Part shown: positions 6,029-7,297 of the stretch, in pieces
How the letters are laid out: each line of letters starts with the position of its first letter
How positions within the stretch are numbered: the stretch's first letter is position 1
Assembly (NCBI GenBank): GCA_023398615.1
Contig: JAEWSD010000199.1
Coordinates: 1-7,297 of the forward strand
DNA from: Bacillota bacterium
GTDB taxonomy: Bacteria > Bacillota > Clostridia > Lachnospirales > Lachnospiraceae
Reading direction: 5' to 3'
DNA: 7,297 nt
Notes under the pieces: generated by a model
Told to the model about the DNA's origin: nothing
The model's database searches: none
What the model saw: the letters and a program-made list of their open reading frames with translations, nothing else
Program-made: the position numbers and the translations under genes

Positions 6029-6174
6029 ATTCTTTCTGCCAGACAATACTCTTTGACTAAAGTACCTTCGTGCTGACTGCCGGTATCCTTCCGCATGATA
6101 AAAGCCAGCATGACAGAGGCAAAAATAATCAGCAACAATACAATAACGATATAAAGTTTTTTCCGATAAATCAT
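6025..6174 (-). CDS. 49-aa single-span membrane protein, function unknown
   Basis: ATG at 6174-6172 is preceded by AAGAGGTGG at 5 bases, a strong ribosome site, and the frame runs 49 codons to TAG at 6027-6025. The N-terminus is MIYRKK, followed by one very hydrophobic segment (residues 7-27, LYIVIVLLLIIFASVML onward). A short polar tail with one cysteine (Cys44) ends in CLAERI. This predicts a small bitopic or tail-exposed membrane protein. It sits between the sigF terminator and spoVAC on the same strand, the place held by spoVAA/spoVAB in Bacillus, but it shows no likeness to either. Its stop codon is the outer CTAG of the 165-bp palindrome, so the C-terminus may have been altered by that insertion. 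I do not recognise the family. Confidence 0.6.
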   Translation of the reverse strand: MIYRKKLYIVIVLLLIIFASVMLAFIMRKDTGSQHEGTLVKEYCLAERI

Positions 6175-6210
6175 GAATGCCACCTCTTGATAATTGATAC
6201 TATATAAAAT

Positions 6211-6254
6211 AAAAAAGCATCTGTTTAATATTAAATATAAACAGGTGCCTTTTT
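6211..6254 (-). terminator. Intrinsic terminator after sigF (probably bidirectional)
   Basis: The arms 6211-6227 and 6238-6254 are complementary at 15 of 17 positions, with core CTGTTTA/TAAACAG and A/T runs on both edges. On the minus strand the hairpin is followed by TTTTTTATTTTAT, a good U-tract. It ends the spoIIA-sigF transcript about 90 bases after the sigF stop and separates it from the 49-aa gene and spoVA. Confidence 0.8.
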
Positions 6255-6257
6255 CGC

Positions 6258-6311
6258 AATAACCATGTTCGCAACAATCATAATAACCATGTTTATATTT
6301 ATGGTTATTAT
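6258..6311. repeat. Direct repeat plus hairpin downstream of sigF
   Basis: AATAACCATGTT occurs at 6258-6269 and again at 6282-6293. The second copy forms a perfect 11-bp hairpin with ATGGTTATTAT (6301-6311) around a 10-base loop; the first copy could pair with the same arm over 9 bp (6258-6266). Two mutually exclusive stems are thus possible in the sigF 3' untranslated region, just before the terminator. No T-run follows this hairpin. Confidence 0.45.
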
Positions 6312-6343
6312 TTGATATTGATGTTTTTATATACTGGCAATAT

Positions 6344-7057
6344 TTACATCATTTTTTCACGCATTTTCATAAGAATTTTCTTCTCCAGCCTGGATACCTG
6401 AACCTGTGAGATTCCCAACTCTTTTGCTATATCTGTCTGCGTTCTATCCATAAAGTATCGAAGCCTGATTAATTCCTGATCCTTCTCATCCAAGGATGCT
6501 ATGGTTTCCTTTAATGCAAGCCTGTCAATCATGATTTCATTTTCATCATTTGTCTGTTCTAATTTATCAATCAAATAGATAGCATTTCCGTCACCCTGAT
6601 ATATTGTCTTATACAAAGATTCTACTTCCGACCCGGATTCCAGTGCCATTACAATTTCTTCCTTCGCAAGATTCAGTTCATTTCCGATTTCCTCGATCGT
6701 AGGTTCCCGTCCGTATAAATCACTCAGCTTTTCCCTGGTCATCCGTACCTTTCCGGCAGTTTCCTTAAGAGACCGGCTCACCTTGATTACCCCGTCATCC
6801 CTCAAAAACCTTTTTATCTCTCCCATAATCATGGGTACCGCATAAGTGGAGAATTTTACCTCATAGGATAAATCAAATTTATCAATAGCCTTCATTAAAC
6901 CGATACTTCCTATCTGAAAAAGATCCTCCGGTTCATGCCCCCTGCTCATAAACCTTCTTACGATACTCCACACCAGTCCGATATTATCCGTAATTACTTT
7001 GTCCCTGGCTTCCTTATCACCCTGCTGAGACCGTCGAATAAGCTCTATTGTATCCAC
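6344..7057 (-). CDS. sigF: RNA polymerase sporulation sigma factor SigF
   Basis: This 237-aa sigma-70 family factor directs the first forespore-specific transcription. Region 2 (about 18-90) contains LFQIGSIGLMKAIDKFD (46-62), the core-binding helix, and FSTYAVPMIMGEIKRFLRDD (69-88), which recognises and melts the -10. Region 3 spans about 97-175. Region 4 carries the helix-turn-helix QTDIAKELGISQVQVSRLEKK (207-227) for the -35. SigG shares these motifs, but spoIIAB immediately upstream identifies it as SigF. Translation starts at GTG (7057-7055), with AGGAGGGAG (7072-7064) at 6 bases; no in-frame ATG fits. It is a little shorter than the Bacillus protein (about 255 aa). It lies 28 bases after spoIIAB, in the usual spoIIA operon order, and is held inactive by SpoIIAB. 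Confidence 0.96.
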   Translation of the reverse strand: MDTIELIRRSQQGDKEARDKVITDNIGLVWSIVRRFMSRGHEPEDLFQIGSIGLMKAIDKFDLSYEVKFSTYAVPMIMGEIKRFLRDDGVIKVSRSLKETAGKVRMTREKLSDLYGREPTIEEIGNELNLAKEEIVMALESGSEVESLYKTIYQGDGNAIYLIDKLEQTNDENEIMIDRLALKETIASLDEKDQELIRLRYFMDRTQTDIAKELGISQVQVSRLEKKILMKMREKMM

Positions 7058-7085
7058 GTTTCACTCCCTCCTATTTATGAATTTC

Positions 7086-7297
7086 TCAATGGATCAGTTT
7101 TTTCATCTTAACTGTGGTACCCTCACCAAGCTTGGATATTACCTCCAAATCATCCATAAATGCTTCCATAAATGCAAATCCCATGCCGGAACGCTCTAAT
7201 TCCGGCCTGGTTGTGTATAAAGGCTCCATAGCCTTTTCAATGTTCTCAATTCCTACGCCGGTATCCTTAACATCAATGAATATTTCGCGGTTGCAGA
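7086..7297 (-). CDS. spoIIAB: Anti-sigma F factor / protein kinase SpoIIAB (partial, N-terminus outside window)
   Basis: The last 69 codons are present, ending at TGA 7088-7086. SpoIIAB is a GHKL-fold kinase that binds SigF and keeps it from RNA polymerase, and phosphorylates the anti-anti-sigma factor SpoIIAA. The visible part holds the ATP-binding box DTGVGI, then PLYTTRPELERSGMGFAFME with the Gly-containing lid/G2 motif, and FMDDLEVISKLGEGTTVKMKK at the C-terminus. These match the SpoIIAB family closely. It is directly upstream of sigF in the same operon; spoIIAA and the operon promoter would lie further right, beyond the window. Confidence 0.95.
   Translation of the reverse strand, partial: CNREIFIDVKDTGVGIENIEKAMEPLYTTRPELERSGMGFAFMEAFMDDLEVISKLGEGTTVKMKKLIH

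Noticed and set aside
6195..6210. TATAGTA on the minus strand upstream of the 49-aa gene, as a shared -10 with spoVAC
   Set aside because: The same heptamer occurs before spoVAC, but here it lies in the AT-rich tail of the terminator and no matching -35 is seen at 17-18 bases. Too weak to list as a promoter.

Overview
The window looks like chromosomal DNA of a low-GC, endospore-forming Clostridia bacterium, most likely Lachnospiraceae. This rests on the spoIIAB-sigF sporulation locus, spoVAC-spoVAD-spoVAE present without spoVAA/spoVAB, AGGAGG-type ribosome sites throughout, and a class A penicillin-binding protein with the Cys-containing, Pro/Thr-rich C-terminus seen in clostridial homologues. 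No transposase, integrase, phage gene, CRISPR array, rRNA or tRNA is visible.

Left part (1-936): the last 22 codons of an unidentified + strand gene, two adjacent perfect or near-perfect hairpins (99-160), and a 96-aa minus-strand hypothetical protein resembling the DUF6514 type. A 435-bp divergent intergenic region follows. It holds promoter-like elements for both directions, a cluster of TTTCACGA/CGTGAA half-sites, and a + strand leader with two hairpins and a possible TTG-started leader ORF that overlaps the next gene.

Centre (937-3715): one bifunctional penicillin-binding protein (glycosyltransferase plus transpeptidase) that builds peptidoglycan at the outer face of the membrane, closed by a strong intrinsic terminator.

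Right part (3724-7297), all minus strand, so transcribed right to left: end of spoIIAB, sigF, an intrinsic terminator, a 49-aa single-span membrane protein not previously marked, a 165-bp long-palindrome element, then spoVAC-spoVAD-spoVAE. SpoIIAB holds SigF inactive until the forespore forms, and SigF starts forespore transcription. The SpoVA proteins later move dipicolinic acid across the inner forespore membrane and release it at germination. The terminator after sigF implies that spoVA is transcribed separately from spoIIA-sigF, consistent with its known late forespore (SigG) control in model species.

The known genes are ordinary. The non-coding parts deserve a second look: the 165-bp palindrome (5864-6028), a 100-bp AT-rich inverted repeat (3724-3823), the half-site array at 644-710 and the structured penicillin-binding protein leader. 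I do not see a convincing new multi-gene system.
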